Positions 14,175 to 25,057 of a stretch of 64,000 nt of DNA are shown in pieces. Position 1 is the first letter of the stretch. Each line of letters begins with the position of its first letter. The notes under the pieces were generated by a model. It was not told the origin of the DNA, did not search any database, and saw only the letters and a list, made by a program, of their open reading frames with translations. The position numbers and the translations under genes are program-made. This DNA is from Persicaria tinctoria. Taxonomy: Eukaryota; Streptophyta; Magnoliopsida; Caryophyllales; Polygonaceae. The DNA lies in the NCBI GenBank assembly GCA_037127255.1, contig JBANSL010000014.1, positions 1,924,501 through 1,988,500 on the forward strand, written 5' to 3'.

Positions 14175-16049
14175 CTAAGAGCACACCGATGAGGAATCAG
14201 TCACATCGTCCTCCTCCTCCTCCTCCCCGCCCCATCCATGTCCACTTCCATCACCCTCCTCTTCCTTTGTCACTGTATAGCTCATCGCTGATGACCCAGC
14301 TGTCACGCTCTCTGCTGGAAGCAACCGGCCCAAAACCTCCGCTTTCCTCTTCCTCCTGTACTGCTGCCACTTCCTCAGCGTATCGGCATCCATCTCCTCC
14401 ACTCCCCTCCTCTCCCCATCCTCCCTCACACCTCCCATTTCTGCCGCTCCTGTCACCCTAGTGCTGCCGAGGAAAACAAGGGGCCGGAAACAACAGAGCA
14501 TGAGCGCCAGCAGCATAATGTACACATACAATGAGGTCCAGACGTAGAACGTCCACTTCCAGCTGCGGACTAGCTCCTTGGGCCACGGAAGCTGGGACCG
14601 GATGAGGATATGGGACTCGTAGAGCTGGGGGAGGCCGCCTCCTCCAGCTCCCGCTCTCGGGCTCATGGTGATTCGGATGGACTTGGTTCTCGGGCTGTTC
14701 TTCCCTGCCTCATGATACCGGAGAAGGTTAACGCTTAGCTTCTGGGCTTCGAGACTTGTTCCTAAGAGGAGTGGGATGCCCATCAGGAAAATTCGAGCAA
14801 GGCGGAGTGGACGGCTGTGGAATTGCAGCATACAGGGCTGGCTGGATCTTGCCATCAGAGTTCCATTGGTTGACAGTACCTCCCCTATCAGCTGATTATA
14901 TATTCATCAATGCATTAGCTAATTCTCCCATATATGTGAACACATTAGGTGGGTTTTGATATAAAATGAAAAATCAAGTTCAAGCAAAATTTAGATCGTA
15001 GCACTTGGTTCTAATCCATGTATGAAATCAGGAATCATGATCTACAAATATGAATAGCTTAGATCTTCCTTTGGATAGCCGAGCAATCGGTTTATTTATG
15101 TCGATTTGTCTATTATGTGCCCTTAAGGCACATGATAAAGATGCTTTATTAAAAAAGAAAATCATAAAAAGAAAATGGGTGAACCCCATAATCTAATTTA
15201 AAAATTGTTAAATGGATGTATCCGGTGAAAATATTTTCCAATTTAACTTCTTATCCTATGCCTCAATGGAATAAGATATAAAATCCGTGTATATATATAT
15301 ATGAAAAAAATCTTAAAATTGTGATTAAAATAATAATTTGTACTCGAATAAAAACTAAAGAGACTCATGCCCTATTAACTTCTTGCCAGCTAAACTTAAT
15401 TGTCTTTTGTAATTAATTTCTTTTTTTACTCCTAAAACTTGTAAAAAAAAACCATATAACTTCATTTCTCATTTTTTCTTCTTAGATCCACCTTTGTTGT
15501 ATCTCTTTTCTTCATCACTATAAATAACCTTTAGAAACTAGCACATAGAAACATGATCGAACAAAATAAATGAATGAAGCGAGAACAACGAACCTGAAAA
15601 ATGCCGACGTGTTGATTATAATCCGACTCTGGCAACACCATGACGATGGACACATAGTAAGTATGGCCAACAGGGACACCGGGAAACCCCTTGTGCCGTC
15701 CTCCAAAGGAGAAGACCGCCACGGGGCGAAACTCGGTGTAGTCAAAATGGAGGTTCTCCCTAACAACCACCGGCTCCTCCGCCCACATCCTGACGGTCCC
15801 CACACCGATCGCCACGGCAACAGCTAGGGCCACCGTCAGCGCCATGCATGCGTAGGCGGCTCCGATGAGGCCGTAAACGACCTTCTTAAGAAGCATACCG
15901 GGGGCGCCGGTGGAGGAGCGGCGGTGTCGGTGGGGGAGGAGGGCGGTTGCAAGGAAGTCGGCTTGGGATTCGACGGTCTTGATGAGCCAGGCTGCTGGCT
16001 TGAGGAGGAGATCGAGGGCTTGGCCTGCGCTGTCACTTAATTTCTCCAT
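14175..16049 (-). CDS. SEIPIN1-like: Seipin, SEIPIN1-type
   Basis: Two exons on the minus strand, 15594-16049 and 14175-14879, with a 714-bp intron; 386 aa. Seipin is an ER membrane protein that forms rings at ER-lipid droplet junctions and controls droplet biogenesis and size. Visible features: a basic N-terminus with an amphipathic segment, TM1 at about residues 57-86, a luminal beta-sandwich (FDYTEFRP, VPVGHTYYVSIVMVLPESDYN, QPCMLQFHS), TM2 at about residues 261-290 (WTFYVWTSLYVYIMLLALML) and a cytosolic tail rich in Glu/Gly. The short N-terminus matches SEIPIN1 rather than the long SEIPIN2/3 forms. The acceptor after GGGGAG at 14880 gives FQ-VLSTNGTLMA in frame. The tail is acidic, low-complexity and probably variable. 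No damage seen. Confidence 0.9.
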
Positions 16050-16285
16050 TGTTGCAGAGAATGAAAGAGATTGAAATGGAAATGGCGAATCGAGAGAGTT
16101 TCTGAACAATTTTGCACGTATGAAGAGGAGATGATGCAATGTGGTGGCATGGCGACGCCCGGAGTTGACACGTGTCCCTGTGGTGGCCTTATTAGTGTCC
16201 ATCTTACTATGTCGGAGACCCAAAGATTGGGTTTGATCTTGATTTTTTTTTTTGTAATGTATACTAAAAGTTAATTTAACATTTA

Positions 16286-17232
16286 GGGCCCGTTTGATAT
16301 CCATATACGTATATCAGATATGGGTATGAGATATCGATATCAGGGATATGGGTATCAAATCTGATATCTGATATCCTGTTTGGTATGCTAAGTATATCAA
16401 AATATAGGTATCAACAAAAGAAGCTCTAGGGGTCTGTTCTGGGTTTGGGTTGCACAAAGGGATCTGTTCAGAGGGGTCTGAGGGGAGGGTTTGGGGTCTG
16501 AGTGGTCTGTTCGCAGGGTCTGTTCGGAGGGCATCACAAGGTTGTACAAGGGTCTATTCGGAGGGATTTGATGCTCAAAAGGGCTTGACGGGGAACCTGA
16601 GAAGAAGGAGCCTCCATTTGTGGAAGAAGTAGAAGCAGAAGAAATGGAGGACGACATTGATTTCTTCTTGGACCTCATTTGCGAGGCGGAAGAAAGAAGA
16701 AGCTCCCTTCAGAATCCGTTGTCAAGCAGACGCACCAAACAAAGATGCAGAGGGCATCACATGAAGCCCCCTTCAGAATCCATTGTCAAGCAGATGCACC
16801 AAACACATATGCAGAGGGCATCACATGGGGAAACGATGGGAGGGAGGAAAGAAACCCTAGAAATTGAATCAAAGAAATCGGATTTGAGGGAGGATTGAAA
16901 AACTCGGAGAGAAAGACAAAGAACAAAGGAGGACTCTGGTATGGAACAGAAATTTGTATGGGGGAGGACGGATCTAAGCCATCTCTGTTCTTTCGAGAGA
17001 GAAATCCACATAGAAAACCACTCTATAGAGAAGCGTTGAGGAAGAAAGAAGAAGAGCTTCTATTTTGCTATCCTCTATTAGAAAGGTATATCAAAGTAGA
17101 GGAAAATACAAAGGAAGGAAAATATGGGTATATCAGATTGATATCCATATACCTATTTGCCAAACACAAGGTATGGGTATGAGTGATATCCATACCCATA
17201 TCTGATATAGTATATCAGTACCAAACGGGCCC
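16286..17232. mobile_element. PIF/Harbinger-like non-autonomous element, GATATC-rich
   Basis: A 947-bp element with inverted ends GGGCCCGTTTGATATCC and, from the right, GGGCCCGTTTGGTACTG. Flanking trinucleotides are TTA (16283-16285) and GTA (17233-17235), a one-base-mutated target duplication. Both subterminal regions are packed with GGTATC, GATATC and ATATCAG words. The interior is different: a GGTCTGTTCGGAGGG-type repeat (about 16430-16580) and a 64-bp tandem duplication (16705-16768 and 16769-16830, core CCTTCAGAATCC and GCAGAGGGCATCACATG). Short open frames exist but none resembles a transposase. The element at 47205-47905 has similar ends and words. Confidence 0.75.
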
Positions 17233-17235
17233 GTA

Positions 17236-18296
17236 GATTTATTATTGTTCAGCTTTGTATGATTGAAATTGAGAGTTTTCAGAAATCAATCCAGATCAGA
17301 ATCAAGACACATATGATTCAATGTAAATCCCTAAAACACAAGGCTGAATACCAAAAGCTGACCAATCAAGCAAACAGATAGAAAATTGCAAAAAGAATAA
17401 AAACAAGGTGGTTAAGGTTAGATATTTCGAGACCAAGAAAATCTCATTTCTTACCGAGGCGTATGAACTTCCATTTTTGGGATAGAGACATTCTGTTTTC
17501 TGATTGTAAGGCATAAACCTTCCTTGTTTCAATGCATTTGAACTTTTCATTTCCGGGATTGGGACTAAGGTTCCAATTTCGGGGCACGATCCTTCTTTTC
17601 AAGATGGAGACTTTCGGTTCCTGAAATCTACTGCAGCTTATCATAAAGCAAAAAAAGAGTACAATGTCACTTACTGACCATCCATAAATTCTTGAGTGTA
17701 AATGTGTAATAGACCACCCACAAACTGTAACTCAGCATCAACAAGTCTTAATGTCACTTACTGAGTTATCTTATCCATTTCCGAAAGATGTGAAAATGAA
17801 TGTCTGAATCTGCAATTGAAATGTAAACACATAATATTCTTATCAATCTCACTACTCACTAAGAACCAAATCTCAATCAAATCTGAACCTACAAAGCCAC
17901 TCCCTTCAAAACCATATTATAATTGTAAGTGAAATCCAACCCTAACAACAACAAAGACATTTGATATTTCTGTTTTTGTATCCATTTTCATCCTCTTAAG
18001 ACTTCAGACAAAATAGAAATAATTCCAGAATAAAATTCAAGATACCATATGATTCGATGTAAATTCCTAAAACACAAGGTCATTGCAATCAACTCACTAA
18101 TCTCCGTATTGCCATTGACAAATATCCGATATGGTACCGACCTACGCAAATGACAAACACAAAACAAGGAATCAATACATTATCCATCAACATACAAGAA
18201 TGACATCACTCAATAAAAACAACTTCAGAGATTCAAAATCAAGTGAAATTCGAACCCGGGTTAATCTTTTCTGATATATTAGGATATATTTACATA
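17236..18296. other. Intergenic, nothing coding
   Basis: AT-rich sequence without a supported gene. A short direct repeat (core AAACACAAGG preceded by ATGTAAAT.CCTAA) occurs at about 17313-17348 and 18048-18083. The right-hand end contains the SNAPC4 promoter. Confidence 0.4.
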
Positions 18297-18372
18297 GAGG
18301 CCCAATCCGGCCCAATAACCTATCCGAGTCGGCCCAACACCCGATACAGGCCCAATCTAGCCCATATAAAAG
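18297..18372 (+). promoter_or_regulatory. Promoter of the SNAPC4-like gene: GGCCCA cluster plus TATA box
   Basis: Within 76 bp there are four GGCCCAA words and one AGCCCAT, followed by CATATAAAAGC with a TATA box at 18365-18370, about 110 bp before the ATG. GGCCCA motifs (site II/UP1-like, bound by TCP-type factors) mark promoters of proliferation and housekeeping genes in plants. The distance predicts a 5' UTR of roughly 80 nt. The function is inferred from motif density and position. Confidence 0.65.
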
Positions 18373-18475
18373 CTAAACCGACTTTGAAATTGCCCTCTTT
18401 CTTCCCCAAATTGAAAACCCCCAACGTACGATTCGAAGCTCCCTCTCTCTCACTCCCGCCGTCCTGCCTGCTACC

Positions 18476-21130
18476 ATGGCAAGAGGCGATCTCGATGATT
18501 ACAGCGACAGCGATGACGACGACGACCGTTTGCTCTCCGACATTCGGGCTGTATCTAACGCCTGCTTGCACTCCGCACCCGGGGACGCTTCCGGCACACA
18601 CAACAAGTTCGATTCTTTCGCCGCGGATTCGTCTGACTCCGACGACGATTTTGAGTTCCTGCGCGACGTTCAGGCCAAGTATGGAGGTGGCGGAGGCGCT
18701 GATTCTTGCCTGCCGTCCTCGCCGCGACCTAATTTTGGGCTTCCGATTGGGAATTCTGAGTCCGACGACGAGGATGATTTTGAGATACTGCGGGCGATTC
18801 AGCGGAGGTTCGGCCAGTATTCGGCTTCCGGGACAAATTGCGGTGAGGTTGGAGAACCTGAAGGTTTGGTAAGTAATGACGATTTAAATTCACCGGTCGA
18901 TGGAATCGTAGAGGCTAGGGTTGGTGATGGATTTGATGGCAATGGGGAAGGTTTGTGTGATTCAGCTATGGATTTGGAAACTTTAGATGATGGTGTTGAA
19001 AATCGACCCTCTGAATTACCGAAAGCTGCACTCGCGTTTATTGATGCTATTAGGAAGAACCGGCTGGCCCAAAAGCATCTTAGGAGTCAGATGACGAAAG
19101 TTGAAGCTAGGATGGAGAAGGTCAAGGAAACGATAAAGGGGGTTAAGATCATGTTGGAATTTGATGTACAAGGGAGGAGGAAGATGACTGTGAGAAGGCA
19201 AGATGATAAAGTGCAATTGATTTCAGGCCCCAAGAAGTGCAAGAAAGTGGCTTCTGCAATGAAGAAGGGCCCAAAAGAGAACTCTCGTGTGATCAATTAC
19301 AGGAGTGCTTTTGCGGAGTTCCCTCAGTGGGTTGCCAAGGAGAGGTGGACGAAGCAGGAGCAGGGTAATCTGCGGAAGGGCATAATCCAACAGCTTCAAA
19401 AGTGTTTGCTACTTAAGTCGATGGAGCAAATGAATGAGTCTGAGGAGGGACCTGGATGCTCGTATGGAGTGGACGAGGTCATTTCCAAGATTGGGGATCT
19501 TAAGAAGGATCCAGAAACCTATAAAAAAATTAGAGCATTTCTTCCGAATGTTGACTGGGAGGATTTGGCTTCCACCTATGTCCCCAAGCGATCTGGGCGA
19601 GAATGTCTAGCTAGGTGGATAAACTTTGAAGATCCGTTGATTAAGGGCCAGGACCAGGGCTGGACAAGCCTGGAGGATAAATGTCTCTTGCATTTTATCC
19701 AAAATCTGGGACACAATTGGGCTGCTGTTGCTGAAGCTCTAGGGACCGATAGGACCCCATTTCAGTGCTTGATGCGATATCAGAGGAGCCTCAATCCGAG
19801 CCTAATCAAAAGAGACTGGACTCCTGCTGAAGATGCTAATCTCACAGCTGCTGTTCAAACTTATGGCGAGAGTCATTGGACAGTTGTTGCTAGTATGTTA
19901 GAAGGACGAACAGGTCCACAATGCTCAAACAGATGGTTGAAAACCTTGCTCCCATCCAAACAAAGAAAGGGCCGTTTTAGTCCAGACGAGGACAAACGTC
20001 TGAAGATTGCTGTGATGCTTATGGGTAGCCAATGCTGGAATAAGATTGCTGAATTTGTGCCTGGCCGAACACAAGCAAGATGCAGGGACAGATGGGTGAA
20101 CTCTCTTGACCCCTCTTTGAACCTTGGTAAGTGGACAGTGGGGGAGGATGCAAAGTTGAAAGAGGCTATTCGAGTACATGGGTATTGCTGGGCCAAAGTT
20201 GCTACATGTGTGCCTCCACGAACTGATAGTCAGTGCCGAAGGAGATGGAAATCTTTGTTCCCAGATGATGCTCTTCGAGCTCAAGCTCAAAGAATGGTGG
20301 AAAAAGCTGCACTTCCTTCCAATTTTGTGGACAGGGAACCCAATCGTCCTTCTCTCAGGGCAAATGATTTTATACCATTGGCCCTTGAATATAATGTCGA
20401 AGATGCTGATAGCTCGAGGAAAGGGAAGAAAAGGTCAACCAGAGGGAAAAAATCTTGCAAAATCAGCGATACAACGTTCTGCAATATTCCGAAGAAGCCT
20501 AGATCATCCAGAAGATGTCGGAGGGTGGATGTTTGTTGGGAAGTTCCAGTGTTACATCTTGGCCACTCTTCTGAAACGATTGATATGTTACCGAGTAAAA
20601 GAAGAAAGGCTAGAGGCTTTGATTTCAAACAGAATAAATGTGCTGAAAATGATCTAACTTTAGCAGATTTAATGAGATCCTTTAAAGCAGCTCGTAAGAA
20701 AAGAAAGAGAGGGGAGGATATGACTAAAAGTAGAGGCAAACATGCTGAGGTAGAAGTTCAGAGAGAAAGTAGTGTAAATAGAGATGAAGATGCCGGATCT
20801 GTCTGCACAAGTGGTTCAGGGGTCAAGGGCAGGTTGTCCTCAGGAGCCGAATTGAATAGTTCTTCTGTCCTGTCAGGAAAAGAACATCAAGTGGTTCAGG
20901 CGGACTCTTCGATTGGTTCAGGATCTGAGCTGGTAAACTGTTCTGGTGATAGCACTAAGCACCACGATGGGGATGAAACTGTTGTGAATCAAAGTGCAGT
21001 CACTAGGAAGCAGCCGAAAAGGAGGAAGAGAGTGGACCCTGTGAAGCCAGAAGCAGAAGAGTGGGAAAATGTCCCATTAGCAAGTCTATTTGTGAAAACT
21101 GCAAAGTTGAGGAAAGGAAGTTGTAACTAG
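18476..21130 (+). CDS. SNAPC4-like: MYB-repeat subunit of the snRNA-activating complex, SNAPC4/SNAP190-like
   Basis: A single uninterrupted 884-aa frame. The N-terminal 130 residues carry repeated acidic Asp/Ser blocks (DDYSDSDDDDD, DSSDSDDDFEFLRD, SESDDEDDFEILRAI). A central helical region follows (residues about 180-350). Then come a half MYB repeat (about 355-390, WEDLASTYVPKRSG) and four MYB repeats with regular Trp: about 395-443 (GWTSLEDKCLL), 446-494 (DWTPAEDANL), 498-546 (GRFSPDEDKRL), 551-600 (KWTVGEDAKL). Four and a half repeats is the diagnostic layout of SNAP190, the DNA-binding subunit that recognises the upstream element of snRNA promoters for Pol II and Pol III. The C-terminus is basic with several nuclear-localisation-like clusters (KRRKARG, KKRKRGED, KRRKRVDP). 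ATG 18476 sits in CTACCATGG. Assignment is strong at family level. Confidence 0.9.
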   Translation: MARGDLDDYSDSDDDDDRLLSDIRAVSNACLHSAPGDASGTHNKFDSFAADSSDSDDDFEFLRDVQAKYGGGGGADSCLPSSPRPNFGLPIGNSESDDEDDFEILRAIQRRFGQYSASGTNCGEVGEPEGLVSNDDLNSPVDGIVEARVGDGFDGNGEGLCDSAMDLETLDDGVENRPSELPKAALAFIDAIRKNRLAQKHLRSQMTKVEARMEKVKETIKGVKIMLEFDVQGRRKMTVRRQDDKVQLISGPKKCKKVASAMKKGPKENSRVINYRSAFAEFPQWVAKERWTKQEQGNLRKGIIQQLQKCLLLKSMEQMNESEEGPGCSYGVDEVISKIGDLKKDPETYKKIRAFLPNVDWEDLASTYVPKRSGRECLARWINFEDPLIKGQDQGWTSLEDKCLLHFIQNLGHNWAAVAEALGTDRTPFQCLMRYQRSLNPSLIKRDWTPAEDANLTAAVQTYGESHWTVVASMLEGRTGPQCSNRWLKTLLPSKQRKGRFSPDEDKRLKIAVMLMGSQCWNKIAEFVPGRTQARCRDRWVNSLDPSLNLGKWTVGEDAKLKEAIRVHGYCWAKVATCVPPRTDSQCRRRWKSLFPDDALRAQAQRMVEKAALPSNFVDREPNRPSLRANDFIPLALEYNVEDADSSRKGKKRSTRGKKSCKISDTTFCNIPKKPRSSRRCRRVDVCWEVPVLHLGHSSETIDMLPSKRRKARGFDFKQNKCAENDLTLADLMRSFKAARKKRKRGEDMTKSRGKHAEVEVQRESSVNRDEDAGSVCTSGSGVKGRLSSGAELNSSSVLSGKEHQVVQADSSIGSGSELVNCSGDSTKHHDGDETVVNQSAVTRKQPKRRKRVDPVKPEAEEWENVPLASLFVKTAKLRKGSCN

Positions 21131-21840
21131 ATCATATGCTGGCTAAGCGTGTAGGAAATTTGTTGTTAATCAACTGATATTTATTACTGATATTTTGACA
21201 CTTGGTATTTTTCGGTTAGTGTGAGGGGGTCAATTGAGTGTGATTGATAGTTAGGAGAAATTGATGCACACATTTCTCATTGCTTTTCCCATCTGATTTG
21301 CTTCTTTTCATTGCTTTTCTCATCTGATTTGCACTGTAAAAGAAGCAAGCAGGTTTTGTTCCATTCCACTGAGACGTGTAATGTGCTAGAGGTTGTATAT
21401 TTTGCTTCCAAATAGATGATCCAGTTTTGATGCTATAGAAGAACCTTTGAGTTCAACTTTTCATTCATCATGTAATATATTCAGCTATTATGCCACCCAT
21501 CCCTGAATTGATTACCTCAGATTCCTAATGCTATCATATTTAAACTTACTGCTTCCTGCACATAGAAGCACATACACATGCTTGAACTCTTGGGTTGCAT
21601 TCACGGATCAGCTAATCTTTGGTTACTTCTGAAGCTTAGCTTACAAAGTAACAAGCCATGCCATGGCAGACGTTTTCTCTTCCCATGGTAACAAGCCACG
21701 TCATGGCATGGGTTGATACTTTACATGTCCTCCACTGTAAAAAGGCAGATAAATCCCAGAAACAAGCTTACCCAGTGCCCATTCCAGGCTCCTGAATAGT
21801 TTAACTCCTTTGATATCTGTCTGATTTTTCTTAATGTTAG
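21131..21840. other. 3' flank of SNAPC4-like gene
   Basis: Probably 3' UTR then intergenic. It contains a short direct repeat CATTGCTTTTC.CATCTGATTTGC (about 21278-21331) and a repeated AACAAGCCA.G.CATGGCA word (about 21650-21710). The last bases (TTCTTAATGTTAG) look like a preserved splice acceptor of the following pseudogene. Confidence 0.5.
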
Positions 21841-24215
21841 CTGTTGTGACATACTTGCCTAAGTCCAAAGCTGATAAAAGAAAGAGCCTCCTTGGAAGCG
21901 CCGAAGAGTCCAAAGATGGTCAAGGAGTGTCTGAGGTATGCTATACTTACCGTTCTCCTGTTCTTTTGCAAGTTTCCTGTCAGTGTCCATGATGAATGTT
22001 TAGGATCTTTGCACATTAGCTACTTGAGGTATAACCCACTTGATTAAATCTTTCAAAAAATAAAATTTATAATTTTCTTGATTTAATTGTTGTTTGCCTT
22101 TTTCTTGAGGGACGGGGAATGTACTTATAGACGACATTTAAGTGTTGAGAAATGGGAATGCCTGCCTATCATGCAACCTCATTATCTACATTCTTCACGA
22201 GCTTCTAATTTGATAGATTTTAGATTTTTTTGGTCAGTACGCCCATTGATTATTTCCCTTACATGGTTAGTTATGAAGTGTCTTGTAATAGCCCATGCAA
22301 CTTTAAACATATGGTCTCAATAAAGCAATTTTGAATTCCTTTATGATGCGATGGATAATATCACTAATTCACTATTTGAGATGCATTTTTTCCATCGGAC
22401 TTTTGACTTTATCATGAGTTTACATATCCTTTTTCAGGGGGCTGAAGAAGCTGAGCTTGAGTCAAAGGATGAAGGTCCAGAGGAATGGATTTCATATTGG
22501 AAGCCCAATATAATGATCAGTTTGGTTGATGATTTTACTAGGTTTGTTGATCTGGTGTAATTCCTCAAAATTTGCATCACATATGATATAATGCATATGG
22601 AAGCATGCTTGATGGTGAGGGTGATCAGCTTAAGGTACCTGACTTTCTGATGATGTGAAACCATTTGTTATTGACCATACAGTAGTTTTACTGTCAATAT
22701 TCTCAGTGCTATGATTTTAACAGATTATGCTCACTTTTTTTTTGGCAATAATTGTTTTTCATGTTAATCTTCCTTGTAACATTAAAACATAGATGCAGAC
22801 AAATCTATCTAATATGATAACATGGTAACACCATTGAGCATGAGGTATAGTGAATAAAACATTGTGGCAAGTGATTGAATATCAGACAAAGCAAGATGTT
22901 GAATTCTCATGTTGTAAATTCCTGAAACAGTAATTTTGTATAACTGCGTAACATAGTTACAAATGGTGAGATCCAAACTGATGACTCTCACACAAAAGGG
23001 CCTCTATCACTCCTTAACCGAAATCCTCCCAAAAAGCTAACTCAAAATCCCCCTAATCCATCCTTTCTCCCTTAGTGTTTTGCCTTTACACTTAAGGGAG
23101 ATTCTAATTTTACATGATTCAATAATTTGCATAGCGCATTCAGAAGCTATAAACGGGGATCCTCTAAATATAACTCTATTTCTCGCTAACCATGTGAAAT
23201 AAACCAAGCCTCATGTTGTAAATTCTCTGGTGAATAAATAAGATAACGAAGCATTCTTTATCAAAATGATATGGTTACGTTGAATATAATGCTAAAAAAT
23301 GTGATTAGATCAAGTTTGTAAGTAGATTAAAGTCGGGTTGATGATTATTGACGTCTTTTTGTTAAGTACTTGAAAACATTTTCCTAAAAGAATTTTTCAT
23401 AGCTGTTTTTGTGTTACGTCTAATTCCTTTTCATTGTAAAAATAATGACACTTGCATATATTGCTCTGAGTTCTGTGATACTGATTTGGAAGCCTTGTCA
23501 ACTGTTTGTGACCTACTCCTCCTGCGGAAAGTATTTCTTGAAGGAAATCCCTATCTTCTGGTGATCACTATGGTTGTCTCATTGTTTCATTCCCTCTTCG
23601 ACTTTTTGGCCTTCAAGAATGGTAAGCAATAGCTATTTTGTGGCCTCAATATTATGTTATGGAATTTATGCTGTTCTATCTGGTGTATTTAGCTTATCAT
23701 AGTTACATCTTAATGTGATAGACATACAATTCTGGAAAAAGAACAAGTCCGTGGAAGGTTTATCTGCCAAAACAGTTGTTGTGAGCTTTATCAGCCAACT
23801 GATTGTCTTTCTCTACCTGCTCTACAATGACACTTCGTGGATGATACTTGGAAGATAGGGAAAGCTATACACATCAAGGTATTACTCTTGATTCATAATC
23901 ATACATTCATATTGATGTCATCATGTTTCCATCCGCCATCCACCTCCTGAAAAAGAGAGAAAAAAAAGTGTTCAAAAGAATCAAAAGAGAGTAGTTTCAC
24001 TGTGGAAGCGCTGCCGGAAGGGCAAGCAGTTCTGATCTCTCAACTATTACTCTTAACATTTAACACCGTTTTATTCTTTTGGCAGATGGGTCTACCCAGT
24101 TGATCACAAGCGAGTGAACGGGTTTGGATTCGGCGGTGAGGATGAAGATCAGGCCTCCAATCCACCACAGGTAGAAGCAGCTAAAGCCAGAGAGGATGAG
24201 AAGAAAACCAACTAA
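21841..24215 (+). pseudogene. CLPTM1-like transmembrane protein pseudogene (5' truncated, internally deleted)
   Basis: Exon relics in the correct order and strand still translate to CLPTM1-family sequence: 21841-21935 (VVTYLPKSKADKRKSLLG), 22438-22541 (EEWISYWKPNIMISLVDDFT), about 22596-22634 (YGSMLDGEGDQLK), about 23525-23621 (VFLEGNPYLLVITMVVS, then SLFDFLAFKN), 23722-23878 (DIQFWKKN, LYNDTSWMILG), and 24086-24215 (WVYPVDHKRVNGFGFGGED, stop TAA). CLPTM1 proteins are multi-pass membrane proteins of about 600 aa. Here the N-terminal half is absent, roughly 100 residues are missing after VDDFTR, a small deletion joins TSWMILG to the later KIGKAIHIK segment out of frame, and most membrane segments before the YQRW-type tail are gone. 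Introns are retained, so this is a decayed genomic copy, not a retrocopy. It probably has an intact paralogue elsewhere. Confidence 0.85.
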
Positions 24216-24402
24216 GCATATGCTTCATTGCATAGCCCTGTTTTGCCTTTGTGCATTTTGAATGATTAGCTTTTATGATACACAGGTGATATTTGTTTAG
24301 CATCTTAGCTTGCAGAAAATCTGTTTTCAAGTGAATGAGAAGGTGTTCATTTCTCCTTGTTCATGATTTTGATTCAGCTTCAATAATTTTGATTCAGCTT
24401 AA

Positions 24403-24485
24403 GAGGCGGCAAAGCTTTTGGCGCCTGGAAAGTACTTGTGGGTAGTACCCATAGGTCCCCAGTTCGAACCCCGGAATGGCCGCTC
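24403..24485 (+). repeat. tRNA-like sequence, probable SINE head
   Basis: An 83-nt segment with a Pol III B-box-like AGTTCGAACCCCGG and an A-box-like GGCAAAGCTTTTGG. Its ends (GAGGCGGC and GGCCGCTC) are partly complementary like an acceptor stem. A second GGCAAAGCTTTTGGC follows at about 24503. It lies immediately upstream of an RTE 3' end whose tail is TTG-rich. I could not derive a clean cloverleaf or anticodon, so a SINE or tRNA relic is the best description. Confidence 0.5.
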
Positions 24486-24616
24486 TTTATTTACCAATTC
24501 AAGGCAAAGCTTTTGGCAATGGTTCTTGAACTTCCCTAGTCGGAATTTGTTTTCCTTGATATTGTTGTGTTAAGGTGGATAACCGTTTTTTTTAATCATG
24601 GTACTAAGAGTATGAT

Positions 24617-25049
24617 TTTCCAACAACAACAGCAACAACAACAACATCCCAGGATATCCCGCGATAAAGCAGGGTCTTGGGGGTCAAGATGTACGCACTC
24701 TTACCCCAAACTAGTCGAAAGAGTGTTTCCGATAGACCCAAAACACTAAGGCATAATCAACACAAGGAAACAAGCCAAATGATAGAGAATGAGGCAAAAG
24801 GAAGTAGAGAGCCGGGCAGAAAAGAAGCGTAAACGGAATGACCCAACACCCATCCTCAAACTTCTAAACATCGGAAGTCCGAATGCACCTCCTCCAGCGG
24901 TCTCTATCCAATGTCATATCTTTCGAAAGGTTCAGCAAATGAAGAACAAGTGCCATTAGACCAAGCTCGAGGGATGAGGAGGACCTGAGATAACATCGGA
25001 AAAATGTTATGGAATGGACGTCGATGTATATGATTCGCTAAACTATGGT
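24617..25049 (-). mobile_element. RTE-type LINE, 3'-terminal fragment
   Basis: On the minus strand the fragment contains, near 24890-24935, the last codons of the RTE reverse-transcriptase ORF (TLDRDRW then RCIRTSDV) and ends in (TTG)n at 24617-24648. The same ORF end occurs on the plus strand at about 32830-32880 in the larger RTE copy of this window (TLDRDHW then SCIRATNV). The middle (TTTCGGATAGACC-like, GGGGTCAAGATG) resembles the shared 3' region of plant RTE elements and (TTG)-tailed SINEs. The coding part upstream is missing (5' truncation). Confidence 0.75.
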
Positions 25050-25057
25050 GTTAAGGA

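Noticed and set aside
16620..16898. 92-aa acidic open frame inside the Harbinger-like element, considered as transposase or MYB-like helper
   Set aside because: No DDE or MYB/trihelix residues, and it is partly made of a 64-bp tandem duplication.
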